Source: Liolophura sinensis (Eukaryota > Mollusca > Polyplacophora > Chitonida > Chitonidae). From it: a stretch of DNA of 64,000 bases. Location: NCBI RefSeq assembly GCF_032854445.1, contig NC_088305.1:16415717-16479716 (forward strand), written 5' to 3'. Of the stretch, positions 1 to 13,100 are shown piece by piece. The notes under the pieces were generated by a model, which ran no database searches, was not told the DNA's origin, and worked only from the letters and a program-made list of their open reading frames with translations. The first letter of the stretch is position 1. Every line of letters begins with the position of its first letter. Position numbers and translations under genes: made by a program.

Positions 1-463
1 CTTATTGCTCAGATGTTATTAGGCGTTGCTTCCATCCCATCCTCAGGCATGCAGAGTTTGAGATTTCCCTCTTCTTTGTGAAAGTTTGAGATTTCCCTCT
101 TCTGTGTGAAAGTTTGAGAATTGAGATTTTCCTCTTCCTTGTGGAAGTTTGAGGCTTTCCTCTTCCTAATGGTAGTTTGCCCCAAGCAGATCATTTCTTT
201 CATGGGCACACCATTTTTTGTCTATCTAATAAACTGACTGCCATAATATACATGTAAGTTAAATATTCTTGAGTATGATACTAAACCCCAGTCAATCGAT
301 CAAACAAACAAAGAGTGGATCATTCAGTGAATTTTGGCTTTATTATTACTGACCTACATGTACAGATTAATTAGTAATCAAAACTGTAAGAGATTATGTT
401 CCTTAAAATGGCCACACCTTTGACATATGTAGCTGACAATATTGTCGTACTTTGTCTGTCATT
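1..463. other. non-coding left edge with short tandem repeat
   Basis: No exon could be recognised here. Bases 55-165 hold about four imperfect copies of a roughly 34-bp pyrimidine-rich unit built around 'gtttgagatttccctcttc'. If BBS12 continues to the left, as its missing N-terminus implies, this stretch is intron. Confidence 0.5.
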
Positions 464-3400
464 TCAGTATATTGTAGGTCAGTCTCACCAGAGTACACAC
501 TGAATTATTCTGCCTGTCACTCCTGCATCCTGCAGGTCAGATCATACGGGACACCTGTCAGTCTCATCAGAGTGCACACTGAATTATTCTGCCTTTCATT
601 TCAGCATCCTGCAGGTCAGATCATACGGGACACCTGTCAGTCTCACCAGAGTGCACACTGAATTATTCTGCCTGTCATTTCAGCATCCTGTAGGTCAGAT
701 CATACGAGACACCTGTCATTCTCACCAGAGTACACACTGAATTATTCTGCCTGTCACTCCTGCATCCTGTAGGTCAGATCATATGAGACACCTGTCAGTT
801 TCACCAGAGTACGCGCTGAATTATTTTGCCTGTCATTTCAGCATCCTGTAGGTCAGATCATATGAGACACCTGTCAGTCTCACCAGAGTACACACTGAGT
901 TATTCTGCCTGTCAATTTAGCATTCTGTAGGTTAGATCATATGAGACACCTGTCAGTTTCACCAGAGTACACGCTGAATTATTTTGCCTGTCATTTCAGC
1001 ACCCTGTAGGTCAGATCATATGAGACACCTGTCAGTCTCACCAGAGTACACACTGAATTATTCTGCCTGTCATTTCAGCATCCTATAGTTCAGATCATAG
1101 GAGACACCTGTCAATTTCTCCAGAGTACACACTGAATTATTCTGCCTGTCATTTCAGCATCCTGTGGGTCAGATCATACGAGACACCTGTCAGTCTCACC
1201 AGAGTACACACTGAATTATTCTGCCTGTCATTTCAACATCCTGTAGTTCAGATCATATGGGACACGTGTCAGACTTACCAGAGTACACACTGAATTATCC
1301 TGCCTGTCATTTCGGCATCCTGTAGGTCAAATCGTACACGACACGTGTCAGTCTCACCAGAGTACACACTGAATTATTCTGCCTGTCATTTCAGCATCCT
1401 GTAGGTTAGATCATATGTGACACCTGTCAGTCTCACCAGAGTACACACTGAATTATCCAGCCTCTCATTTCAGCATTCTGTGGGTCAGATCATATGAGAC
1501 ACCTGTCAGTCTCACCAGAGTACACACTGAATTATTCTGCCTGTCATTTCAACATCCTGTAGGTCAGATCATAGGAGACACCTGTCAGTCTCACCAGAGT
1601 GCACACTGAATTATTCTGCCTGTCATTTCAGCATCCTGTAGGTTAGATCATACGAGACACCTGTCAGTCTCACCAGAGTACACACTGAATTATCCAGCCT
1701 CTCATTTCAGCATTCTGTGGGTCAGATCATATGTGACACCTGTCAGTCTCACCAGAGTACACACTGAATTATCCAGCCTCTCATTTCAGCATTCTGTGGG
1801 TCAGATCATATGAGACACCTGTCAGTCTCACCAGAGTACACACTGAATTATCCTGCCTGTCATTTCAGCATCTTGTAGGACAGATCATACGAGACACCTG
1901 TCAGTCTCACCAGAGTACACACTGAATTATTCTGCCTGTCATTTCAGCATCCTGTAGGTCAGATCATACGGGACACCTGTCAATCTCACCAGAGTCCACA
2001 CTGAATTATTCTGCCTGTCATTTCAGCATCCTGTAGGTCAGATCATACGAGACACCTGTCAGTCTCACCAGAGTACACACTGAATTATTCTGCCTGTCAC
2101 TCCTGCATCCTATAGGTCAGATCATATGAGACACCTGTCAGTTTCACCAGAGTACACGCTGAATTATTTTGCCTGTCATTTCAGCATCCTGTAGGTCAGG
2201 TCATATGAGACACCTGTCAGTCTCACCAGAGTACACACTGAATTATTCTGCCTGTCATTTTAGCATTCTGTAGGTCAGATCATATGAGACACCTGTCAGT
2301 CTCACCAGAGTACACACTGAATTATTCTGCCTGTCATTTCAGCATCCTATAGTTCAGATCATAGGAGACACCTGTCAGTTTTTCCAGAGTACACACCGAA
2401 TTATTCTGCCTGTCATTTCAGCATCCTGTGGGTCAGATCATACGAGACACCTGTCAGTCTCACCAGAGTACACACTGAATTATTCAGCCTGTCATTTCAA
2501 CATCCTGTAGTTCAGATCATATGGGACACGTGTCAGACTTACCAGAGTACACACTGAATTATTCTGCCTGTCATTTCAGCATCCTGTAGGTCAAATCGTA
2601 CACGACACGTGTCAGTCTCACCAGAGTACACACTGAATTATTCTGCCTGTCATTTCAGCATCCTGTAGGTTAGATCATATGTGACACCTGTCAGTCTCAC
2701 CAGAGTACACACTGAATTATCCTGCCTCTCATTTCAACATCCTGTAGGTCAGATCATACGAGACACCTGTCAGTCCCACCAGATTACACACTGAATTATC
2801 CTGCCTGTCATTTCAGCATCCTGTAGGTCAGATCATACGAGACACGTGTCAGTCCCACCAGAGTACACACTGAATTATCCTGCCTGTCATTTTAGCATCC
2901 TGTAGGTCAGATCATATGAGACACCTGTCAGTCTCACCAGAGTACACACTGAATTATCCTGCCTGTCATTTCAGCATCTTGTAGGACAGATCATATGAGA
3001 CACCTGTCAGTCTCACCAGAGTACACACTGAATTATTCTGCCTGTCACTCCTGCATCCTGTAGGTTAGATCATATGAGACACCTGTCAGTCTCACCAGAG
3101 TACACACTGTATTATTCAGCCTTTCATTTCAGTATCCTGTAGGTCAGATCATATGAGACACCTGTCAGTCTCACCAGAGTACACACTGTATTATTCTGCC
3201 TGTCACTCCTGCATCCTGTAGATCAGATCATACGGGACACGTGTCAGTCTCACCAGAGTACACACTGAATTATTCTGCCTGTCATTTCAGCATTCTGTAG
3301 GTCAGATCATATGAGACACCTGTCAGTCTCACCAGAGTACACACTGAATTATTCAGCCTTTCATTTCAGTATCCTGTAGTTCAGATCATATGAGACACCT

Positions 3401-4105
3401 GTCAGTCCCACCAGAGTACACACTGAATTATCCTGCCTGTCATTTTAGCATCCTGCAGGTCAGATCATATGTGACACCTGTCAGTCTCACCAGAGTACAC
3501 ACTGAATTATTCAGCCTGTCATTTCAGTATCCTGTAAGTCAGATCATGCGGGACACCTGTCAGTCTCACCAGAGTACACACCGAAATACTCTGCCTGTCA
3601 TTTCAGCATCTTGTAGGTCAAATCATATGAGACACCTGTCAGTCTCACCAGAGTACACACTGAATTATACTGCCTGTCATTTCAGCATCCTATAGGTCAG
3701 ATCATATGAGACACCTGTCAGTCTCACCAGAGTACACACTGAATTATTCTGCCTGTCATTTCAGCATCCTGTAGGTTAGATCATATGTGACACCTGTCAG
3801 TCTCACCAGAGTACACACTGAATTATTCTGCCTGTCATTTCAGCATCCTGTAGGTTAGATCATATGAGACACCTGTCAGTCTCACCAGAGTGCACACTGA
3901 ATTATTCTGCCTGTCACTCCTGCATCCTGTAGGTTAGATCATATGTGACACCTGTCAGTTTCACCAAAGTACACACTGAATTATTCTGCCTGTCATTTCA
4001 GCATCTTGTAGGTCAGATCTCACCAGAGTACACACTGAATTATTCTTCCTGTCATTTCAGCATCCTGTAGGTCAGATCATACGAGACACATGTCAGTCTC
4101 ACCAG
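455..4105. repeat. 79-bp minisatellite, about 46 copies, ending at a BBS12 splice acceptor
   Basis: The unit is 79 bp (for example from 'cagatcatacgggacacctg' near 538 to the next copy near 617). Each copy carries two acceptor-like strings, 'cctgtcatttcag' and 'cagtctcaccag'. The last copy stops at 4105, where the second string serves as the 3' splice site of the BBS12 exon starting at 4106. Rare variants recur at a fixed distance: 'gacacgtgtcagactt' near 1261 and 2525, and a 'cgtacacgacacgtgtc' variant near 1332 and 2596. This indicates an internal duplication of 16 units, about 1264 bp. The unit is not a multiple of 3 and short frames through it are not genes. Confidence 0.9.
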
Positions 4106-4186
4106 AAAACTTATGGAACAGGGACAAAAACTCTGCTGGTTCTCATTGGTATCTGGATGAAATCGGCCATGAGACTTCGAGAGCAG
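4106..4186 (+). CDS. BBS12: BBS12 exon (in-window 1), chaperonin N-terminal segment
   Basis: 27 codons, phase 0 at both ends. The acceptor 'ctcaccag' belongs to the last 79-bp repeat copy; the donor is GTATTA. It encodes TYGTGTKTLLVLIGIW and then SAMRLREQ. This matches the BBS12 segment around TYRTG, the chaperonin equatorial region after the nucleotide-loop position. It reads straight into the next exon's DVPVRDI, which corresponds to GVPISII in the human protein, so no exon is missing between them. Confidence 0.8.
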
Positions 4187-7100
4187 GTATTAATTTCAGA
4201 GGACATGATGGGGTCAAAACTGATGTCAAATATTAATTTAGATATTAAAAAGACTATACTGGAAATTTTGGACAAAAAATTCATCAGCAAGAATCCAATT
4301 GAATTTTTTGTAATATTTTAGGATAGGCCAAATAATTAACATTTTATGCATGTACTATCATTGAGAATGGGTAATAAGATTTGTAAAATTTATGATTTGG
4401 GTCATTGTAGAATCATTTTAACTAATTAATAGTAAAGGTACAGGTACAATATTTTCGGAGCCCTTCTTTTTGTATGATGATTTGATTTGTGAAGATCCAC
4501 TTTTATCACAAATCAGGGGCCTCCGTGGCTCAGTTAGATAGCTCACTAGCGCTGCGTAATGACCGAGAAGCCTCTCACCAATGCGGTTGCTGTGAGTTCA
4601 AGTCCAGCTCATGCTGGCTTCCTCTCCGGCTGTAAGTGGGAAGGTCTATCAGTAACCTGTGGATGGTCGTGGGTTTCCCCGAGCCCGGTTTCCTCCCACC
4701 ATAATGCTGGCCACCGTCGTATAGGTGAAATTTTCTTGAGTACGGCGTAAAACACCAATGAAATAAATAAATAAATAAGTAAATTATCACAAATCTCCGC
4801 TCTAGCCCCATTCCCACTTGCTAGCCTGTGACTTCTATTTTGGGAATATGTACAGTGTAAGTATATACTCCAGAGTATGGTAATTTTGTCCAAGTTGTTT
4901 TCATTCCAGTTTCTCCACCCATCAAACCTGACCCCTAACATAGTTGAAATGCTGTATTTCGCATAAAGTTTGGCCTGAAGCAGGTCAAGGCTGTAAATAT
5001 GATTCTTCTGATGCCAACATTTACGTTTTTCTGATAAGAAGTAAGTCAAAATTCACAAAAAGATCATTAAATGCATGGCCTTGTGATGCAGATAAATCAA
5101 TCAAAATCATTTGTCACTTGAAAAAAAAACTCTTGTGAATACGGTGTCCTGGAGATAGGCATAAAAACTTTATAGCAAAAAGTTGGGAAATTCCTTAAAG
5201 TTCACATAGTGAAAATTGGGTGTTTTTTTCTGTCCTGGAACAATGGCTATCGCTTGGTTATTTGTTGCTTTTTTTTTGGATTGGTGTTTTACGCTATACT
5301 CAAGAATATGTCCCCTGCCAGCATTAAGGTGTGAGGAAAAGAGGCAGAGCCCGGGGGAAACCCACAACCATCCCCAGCTGGCAGACCTTCTCACATACGA
5401 CAGGAGAGGAAAACCAGCATGATGGACATGAACTCACAGGGACTGCATTGGTGAGAGGCTTTGCTGGCAGGCTAATGATCTCGGCTATGGAGGCCTCAGG
5501 GAATCACTTGTCTGTATGACCTAGTACTCAGTCTGGTAGCACAGCACAGTGACCGAGAAACCTCTCACCAATATGATTGCTGTGAGTTCAACTCCAGCTT
5601 GTGCTGGCTTCCTTTCTGGACATACATTGTCATACAGGTCTGCCAGCAACCTGCAAGCAGTCATGGCAGTTGCGGGTTTCTCTCCGATTCTCACCAGTTT
5701 CGTCCCACCATAATGCTGGCTGTGTTTGTATTCCCTAATTCTTCAACCTTCTCAACTGTCTTTGCAGCCATTATTTCGAAAGATTCTGAGAGAACTGTGG
5801 GGGTGTAAAGAAATAATTTGCACAGTTTTATGAAGCTTGCATCTTTAATGAAACTTACAAATCGTTTTTAGTGTCATTTTCATGATGATTGTATCCATAA
5901 ATTCCACTGAATAAAGTTCTTTAGTGGTTGAAAAGGTTGAAGATTTACAGTACCGGTAAGTGAATATTCCAGAGTACCTGGTGAAATAAAATCAAATAAA
6001 TAAATAAATTGCCTGAGCATCAGTACACATGTACTCTGAATAGAAAAGGACTGCACTTTTTTTTGAAATGCTTAACATTTAGTTTTGTAATTTATTGTTG
6101 CAAGCTGTAATGATGTGAATTGCTTGGTTTTAGCTACAGTACTTTGCATGTGTGGTACTGATTTTTGATGTTCTACATTATTTGTCTGTTTGTAGGATGT
6201 TCCAGTGAGGGATATCACACAGCTGATGCATGCTGGGATAGATGCTATTCTAGAACATCTTCAGAAGATGAAAATCCCACAGATTTGGGATCATTTTGAA
6301 GAAAACAGTGAGGAAGAAGAATCTAGAAAGGCATGGAATACTTCTGGAAATGTTGAAGATGACACAGCTTTAGAAACTGGACACGGTTCCAGTGTGATTG
6401 ACAGTAGCATAATTGCAGAAGATGCTTCTGTGGGTTGTGATCCGTTCTCTGCAATTTCAGAACCAGCTAATGCACCAGGATTAGATCTTACTTTTCAGCC
6501 AACCAGCAGCTGTGATTTGCCTTTAAATGCCTTTAAAGAGCTTTCAGACATTCCATTGAAAACAAAGCCTCAGTTTAGCAGCTTAACAAACTGCCATGAT
6601 TCAGATGATGATTTTGCAGATTGTTTTGATGGCATCCCCGAGTCACAAAAAGATAATGATGTCAGTGAAGATCCTTTGAATGAAGACATCAGCAAATTTT
6701 TTTCCAAGTCAAGAAACAATGACTCCTATATTATCAACAGTAGTCATTGTGAGATTAATACTTCGGTAAAATTACCTACAAACCAGACAGTTGCATCATT
6801 GACATTGCAAATGAAGAACCAACCTGACCTTGATGAATGTTCCGATGATATATCGTGGTATTTTGAATCAGACTCAGGGAGTGGAAAGGACAAGGGCCAG
6901 ATGGATTCCTGTTTGCATCAGATGTCTGGGATTGGAAGGAATGATTTAACGGGTGAAAGTTCAAAGGTCACATCCAACATGCTCTTAAAAGATTTAAGTT
7001 CATATTTGGAGAACGATTTTCAAAATGCTGACATCATTAACTTTGCAGTTCACAGTAACTCAGTTGAAGAAATTACAATAGGAGGTAGTGTTCTTGATAG

Positions 7101-10100
7101 GAGAGATATCAAAGAAAGCCTTGAACAAACAGAAATGAGGAAGAAAATGGAAGAAAGACAAAGGAATCTTGAAGATGTACTGCGCAGATCAAAGCCTGTG
7201 TCACTTCCCAAGTTGAAAAATTGCAGTCGGCATTTCAAAACTATAGAATCAACAGTTAAGTTGCACCATGTAAAGCAACTATCGGAGGCTGAAAATGCCT
7301 ATTGCTCGATTGAGAAACCAAATGCGACAGACTATGAAAATGTGGATGGTTTTAGTGTTCTTAATTCAACGGCTAAAAACTATTGTATTGAAAACCCTGA
7401 ATTTAGCAGTCTTTGTGCAAAGTCTTCTTATGGGGAATGTGTGAATGGTTTTTCTATAGAAAAGACACCTGGAGCTCTTGAAAATGGAATGTTGAGCAAC
7501 GTAAATCAAAGAAAACCAGAAGGTTTATCGACTCAAACAAAGCTTGTGTCACATATGAAATCACAAAATTGTAGCCACCATTTCAAAACTATCAATTCAA
7601 CAGTTAGGTCAAAGCTTGGCCGGGCCTTGTGTGGTGACAAAAACAGATGTTACATTAAAGAGCAGGAAGGTGAGTCCAAGAACACATCAAGGCTACATTA
7701 TGGCTTTCTTGATCTTCAAGAATCGGGGGAACAAATTCTTGATGAATCAGTGGAAAGTTCAAGTGACTTATTTAGAAAGAGTGGGGAAAATGATTCAGTA
7801 TTAAAGGAAATGTGGACAACATCCAAGGAGAGTGCTGTCAAAAACAACAGAAGCTTAAACCATCAGCTGCAAACCCATATTGTAGAATTTTCTACAGATG
7901 GTCTATCGAGTGACCACAGTATTTGCGAAAACATTGTCAGGCATTTTCCTGACATAGACGAGTTAAAAGCTGCATGCTTTTTATCAGATAATCTCAAATC
8001 TTTAGAGTCATTCATTTTAGAATCTGCCGACAAGCCTACAGATTGCCAGGTGGATTTTACGGAAGACATTCTGATTCCTGGAGTGAAAACCGTGGAAGAG
8101 TTGGCTTACAGACTTAGTCATGGTCATGATTTGGCCATGAGGCTAGTCATGGAAGTCTACCACCGGCACCGTGAACTTCGTCAGAAAGACAGACACTTCC
8201 AAAAACCACAGTGAGTAGGCAGTGCTCCTCTCTGCATTCATAGAAGTCAGTTTTGGCAAAAATGATATGTAAGTTTTAAGAAATACTGCAGGTATATGTA
8301 CCGTATGTGTAATTCAAAAATGAAAACTGGGTATATTTTGGTAAATTCAAGAAATACTATATCTGATTCAAAAATGGAAAGAATAATTTGGTCATTTTAG
8401 TGTATTTGTCAGTATTTATGTGGTAGAACTTAAGGATAAGTGTCCAGATTTATTATTTATTTATGATTAACTACTACTTATATATATATTAAACTGAGTT
8501 AAGAAAATATTTAAAAAGGGTCTATTAAGAATGGCACTTAAAATCACAAGATAATGAGGCTGGTTTTGTGCATTTTTTCCACCAACACTTGGAAGTGCCA
8601 TTTACTTAAGTGTTAGAAAAGCTATAAGAGTGAAAACAAGCAGGTGAGCCCATGCTTCGAAAGTGCTGCCGCCACTGCAGTATCATGCTGATGACACCAG
8701 ACATGACACCCACATCCAGTCACATTGTACTGACATTGGGCCAACCAGTCGTGTTTCTTTGCTCCAACCTCTGAGTGCTGAGCGCCAAGTGAGGCAGCAG
8801 CAAGTACCATTTTTAAAGGTTTGATCCCGGGCTCTCCTCACTTTGAGAGGGACACTAATCATTAGGCCATGGAAACAATCAGTTAAATTTTATGGTAAAC
8901 ACACGAAATGTACAGTACCAGTTTTACACAAACAGGATAAAGCTTTATGGCTTATCTGTCCATATTGCCAGTGCAATTTGAAATACCTGGACAAAGACCA
9001 GGTTCAATGGCTGAAAACTCAGAATGTGAAGCCTGACCAGAGATGCCAGTGTCATAAATCGGAACTTCTATGTTGTCCACTATGGGTTCAAATTGATATG
9101 GCAGTATACTTGCTTCAGTGTAGCTGGAATTCATCTTGAAAGTGACATCGCTTTTATGCGAATTCCCAGGTTAAATGGCCCGGCCGTCCTATGGTTGGCA
9201 GCTGTGACGCCACTTGTTGAGTTGTACCAGTGCAGCCGGCTGGAGATTGGCTAGAGCAGTAAATCTGTTGTTTTTGGTGGATTTAAAGTCGTTATTATGT
9301 CTCTTAGAAGATATCCAGGTGGACAGATAGAAATCGACTGGTGTTATTTCAAACAGATGCCCAAAAAGAAGTAAACATGAACAGTCTATTTATTTAAAAC
9401 TTTGTGCTGCCTAAATTGGATATTAAAGGAGACAGATAAATGTAGATGTAAGATCATCATGTCTGTTGTCAGCGGTGTGCATTACTCTACACTAGTCTAC
9501 ATGTATACTCATCAACAGTATTTCATTCATAGTTAAGGTTTTTTTAATTGACACATTGTGTTTGATTAAATTCATTCACCATATAGTGTCACCATATAGG
9601 GTCAAAATATAGGGTCACCAAATAGGGTCACTTGAGTGTATTTTTGTGACGATTAATTAACCTCTGATCAGAAAAAGTAAAGTGTTGACATCAAAATTAT
9701 AGGCATCAAAATTATAAATTTCAAAGCCTTTGTGTGTTACTGATAGTGTATTTTCACAAGCCAAACTTTGGAGGAAATACAGTGTATGAAATTACCACAT
9801 TCCGTACATGTACTTACTGTGATCATGACAAGGCTGTTGACCATCTTGAGACATCAGCAGTGGAGGTAATATAGCGGCATACAACATACAAAATATACAA
9901 GAGATTTCTGTGTTTATGTTTAGGTTTGACAGTAGCAGATTGCACACCTGTGTCACAGGCCCAGGTACAGAGAGAGCATCTTGTGTGAGGGAGGGGCTAC
10001 TGGTGCCTGTGTCACTTGATCTCATGATTGACAGGTCTGCGTGGAGAGAGAGAATGGCCCAGGCTTTGGTGAGGATGTCATTTGATGTGTGGTTTAATTG

Positions 10101-13100
10101 AAATGAAATTTTTACGGAGAGATACCATGCTGCATATGTTGAGATGTCGCCAAAATTGTACAATTTCTCCAAAGCTCAGTCTGACTGGAAAACTTGACAC
10201 AGTGGTCACACAAATGTCAGAATCACACGTCTCTAAATGCAACACCAATTATACATTTTGTTTTAGGCGCGAACCAAGACTAAAAAAAAAAAAAAAAAAA
10301 TGGAATAGGTATAAAACCGAAAATCCACCTCTTTATGTTGTCAGATCTTGAGGTTTTTATGAATTTCAAGCCCTTCTGGATCATATAAATATGTCTCCAA
10401 CACGAAAAATTGGTGGTACAGTACAAATTTTCCAAAAATTGGTTGTTTTTTAAGTTTTCATTTTATTTATGCACGCCAATGACATTGAGAAAAGATTTAC
10501 TCTGCCTGTAAGACAATAATTTAAGCTGGTGTAGCCTGAAGACAGTGTAGCCTGAAGACAGTCAAAGCTTATCTCCTGCTTTCAGCTTGTTAATGGGAAC
10601 ATGTCTTCTAACTCGAAACATACCGGCTACAAGACTATCAAAGCCGTCACGGTATTCTCCAGACCTAGGTCAAAGGTCAGTGGAAGCTGGAGTCAGACGA
10701 TTCTGCAGAAGATACTTGATGTAAGTAAATGTATGTCAATGTATGGAATGAGCTAAACACAAGGTCTTCAGGTATTACTTTTGGTGATGAAACTTACAAA
10801 CAAAATGTCAAGACGCCTTTCTAACATCAGTGGATCCATTAGAATGAGACAAAGTGAGTAACAGACATTTTAGGTGTAATGCAGCCTAAAACCAGGACAT
10901 CATGTGCATGGTGCCCTGATGGAACCACGGCACTTCTCCACAGCTGTAGTCTGAACTAGGGGAAGTTGGATTAAAATATGCAGCTTTGCTGCTTAAAGTT
11001 TTACCACCGCACAATAATAGTTTAGCAGACAGTATATTCGGGATTATCTTTAAGTGAAGGGAACATGATAGGACATGTCCCACACTCCACACTTCTAGAA
11101 GTAGAAATAAATGCATTTTAAGAGCCAGAAACTCCCAAATTTCTGTGTTGACTTCTAGATTAGTTTGAGGAGCCTCACTTATAAAGTACTTATGCCAAGG
11201 TTAGTGTCAAATAAATCATGGGCTCATGAGTTTCAGCCCCTGCACAACTCCCCCCCCCCACCCCTTTCAACAGTTGGACTCTTCAAACCATACCCCCCTC
11301 GTTCTCAAACAGTGGACAACTCGTATCTCCTGTGCGTTAAGTATTTGATCATGGCAAGCTACGTTTGCTCCCTTAACTCAAGAACATTTCAATTATTCTG
11401 ATGGCAGCCAGAATTATGAGGTGAGAAATCCAGGCTCTAAACCCATAGTGGCTGCATCTGCTTGTTGCTGGCAGACCTTTTTACATACAGGCATGATCTT
11501 TCCAACATTGCTATTGTCGTATAAGTGAAATATTCTTGAGTACAGCGTAAAAACACGAATCAAATAAATAAATAAATCAAACATCTAATATACTTCGTGT
11601 TTTCTTCCAGTTGGGTGTCGATATTTTACTTGTGAAGGGAACTGTGGATGCAAACTTAAAGCTGTTGCTGGAATCCGGTGGTATTGTTGTGGTGGAACAT
11701 ATCCAGTACAGACTGCTTACAGTCCTGGCTGAGAAAGACATGTCCAAATTGGTGACATATGTGGAGAGTTGCTCCAGAGTATGTTGAAAAAATGCCTAGA
11801 CCAAATGTATACGGGCATGAATAAAGTATCCCACATAAAGTTTAAAAAACAAACCTTTTTATTTTCCTCATGTAAGAAATGTAAGAAAGATTGTGCGATC
11901 AATCTCACAGATTGTTTTGTCCCTTTTTTTCCTTTTACTTATGTGCATGGTTCATGATAACACTCTGTTAGGAATTATCTGTGTATGTAATTTACATTAA
12001 ATTGAGAAATAGATTTTTTTATCTTGTTTTGCGCCTTTGTCCAAACAGTAGTGGAAGGAAAGTGTAGAAAAATCTTATTTTGTTTCTCAGCCTGGATGGT
12101 GACAGTGGTGCTGACATGCTTGTTAAAGTCTCTGATTTTTTCATTTCAGGAGGACTTGTGTTGTCTGAATGTATCCACCCTGGAATTGGCTGATGACAAC
12201 CTCAAGAATTTCTTTGTTCTCAAACCAGTTGACAGAAGCAACATGATGTGGGTAAGTTTATAAGAGATAATACTTTCTTGGTATAAACAAGACAAATACC
12301 AGCTAGCATACTAAGAAGACTTTGCCTGTACAGCTTCAAGATTTTTCTTGTCCTAAAACCAGTTTATGCAAAGCACTTGGTGTCATGTAACATGGTGTCA
12401 ATTTTATTTGGTTTAACGTTAGTGAAAGTATACATGAAAGCGAATCCTGAAACAAAGATTCTGGTTTTACAGGAAGTGAAGAAAGTTATGCAAAAAATGG
12501 AAAATTTTTTTTTTGTTTTTGCGGGATATTTTATATCTCTTCAGTCAGTGGATTGGGAATGTGTTACCAGCTTTGTACCCTATATTTGGGCTCTTTCTCC
12601 CCACACAGAGTTGTTTTGACAGCCAACGTATAACCTCGGAAGCCTTAGAAAAACTGTAGTTTTAAGCCATTTTGCATCTCAAGAACAAAGCTGAGACGTT
12701 TTTATGTAAATTGACAGCTTAGGATCCACCCTAAACTGCTTATTAAGAAATAAGCACAAATTGTTGATGTGTTAGAAGAGATAATCCTTTCATGGCAAAA
12801 CAAAGACTTTTGGAGAAATGAATGTACTATGTTAGTGAGACTCATTTACAGGGTGGAGGTGTTTGGTGTCTTTTGGTGTGACATTCCAGTGAGGCAGCAT
12901 TATATAAGTATGTCAGCACATTGCTGGTTGAATATTGATTGATTAACCAGTCCAAATTACAGCAAACAGACAAACATTGATCAGTCAGAATTGTATATCA
13001 GATATGGAAAGAAGTAAGTGTATAAAATAATGGCATATTGGTCTGATCAATCAGTCAGTCATTCACTGTTTCTCACAGACTGTTGTGCTGAGTCACCCCT

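Larger units (their letters stand above)
4187..6195. other. BBS12 intron with three SINE copies
   Basis: Intron bounded by GTATTA and 'tctgtttgtag'. It holds SINE copies at about 4517-4778, 5268-5495 and 5548-5745, and a detached SINE-like tail near 5970-6008. A short acceptor-flanked segment near 5767-5800 gives no convincing BBS12 match. Confidence 0.7.
8211..9923. other. BBS12 intron
   Basis: GTGAGT to 'tgtttatgtttag'. It contains a reversed SINE-C copy (about 8600-8866) and a short tandem stretch near 9582-9632 with about four copies of a 15-bp 'accatatagggtc' motif. The open frame at 8843-9139 has no recognisable similarity. Confidence 0.6.

Noticed and set aside
455..4105. CRISPR-like direct repeats
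   Set aside because: Units are contiguous with no unique spacers, and the context is an animal gene with spliceosomal introns.
5767..5800. Possible extra BBS12 exon after 'ctgtctttgcag'
   Set aside because: The flanking exons join in phase and align contiguously to BBS12 without it, and its translation shows no family match.
8843..9139. 98-codon open frame with several Cys residues (possible zinc-binding protein)
   Set aside because: It lies within a BBS12 intron next to a SINE; Cys spacing fits no known motif and there is no splice support.
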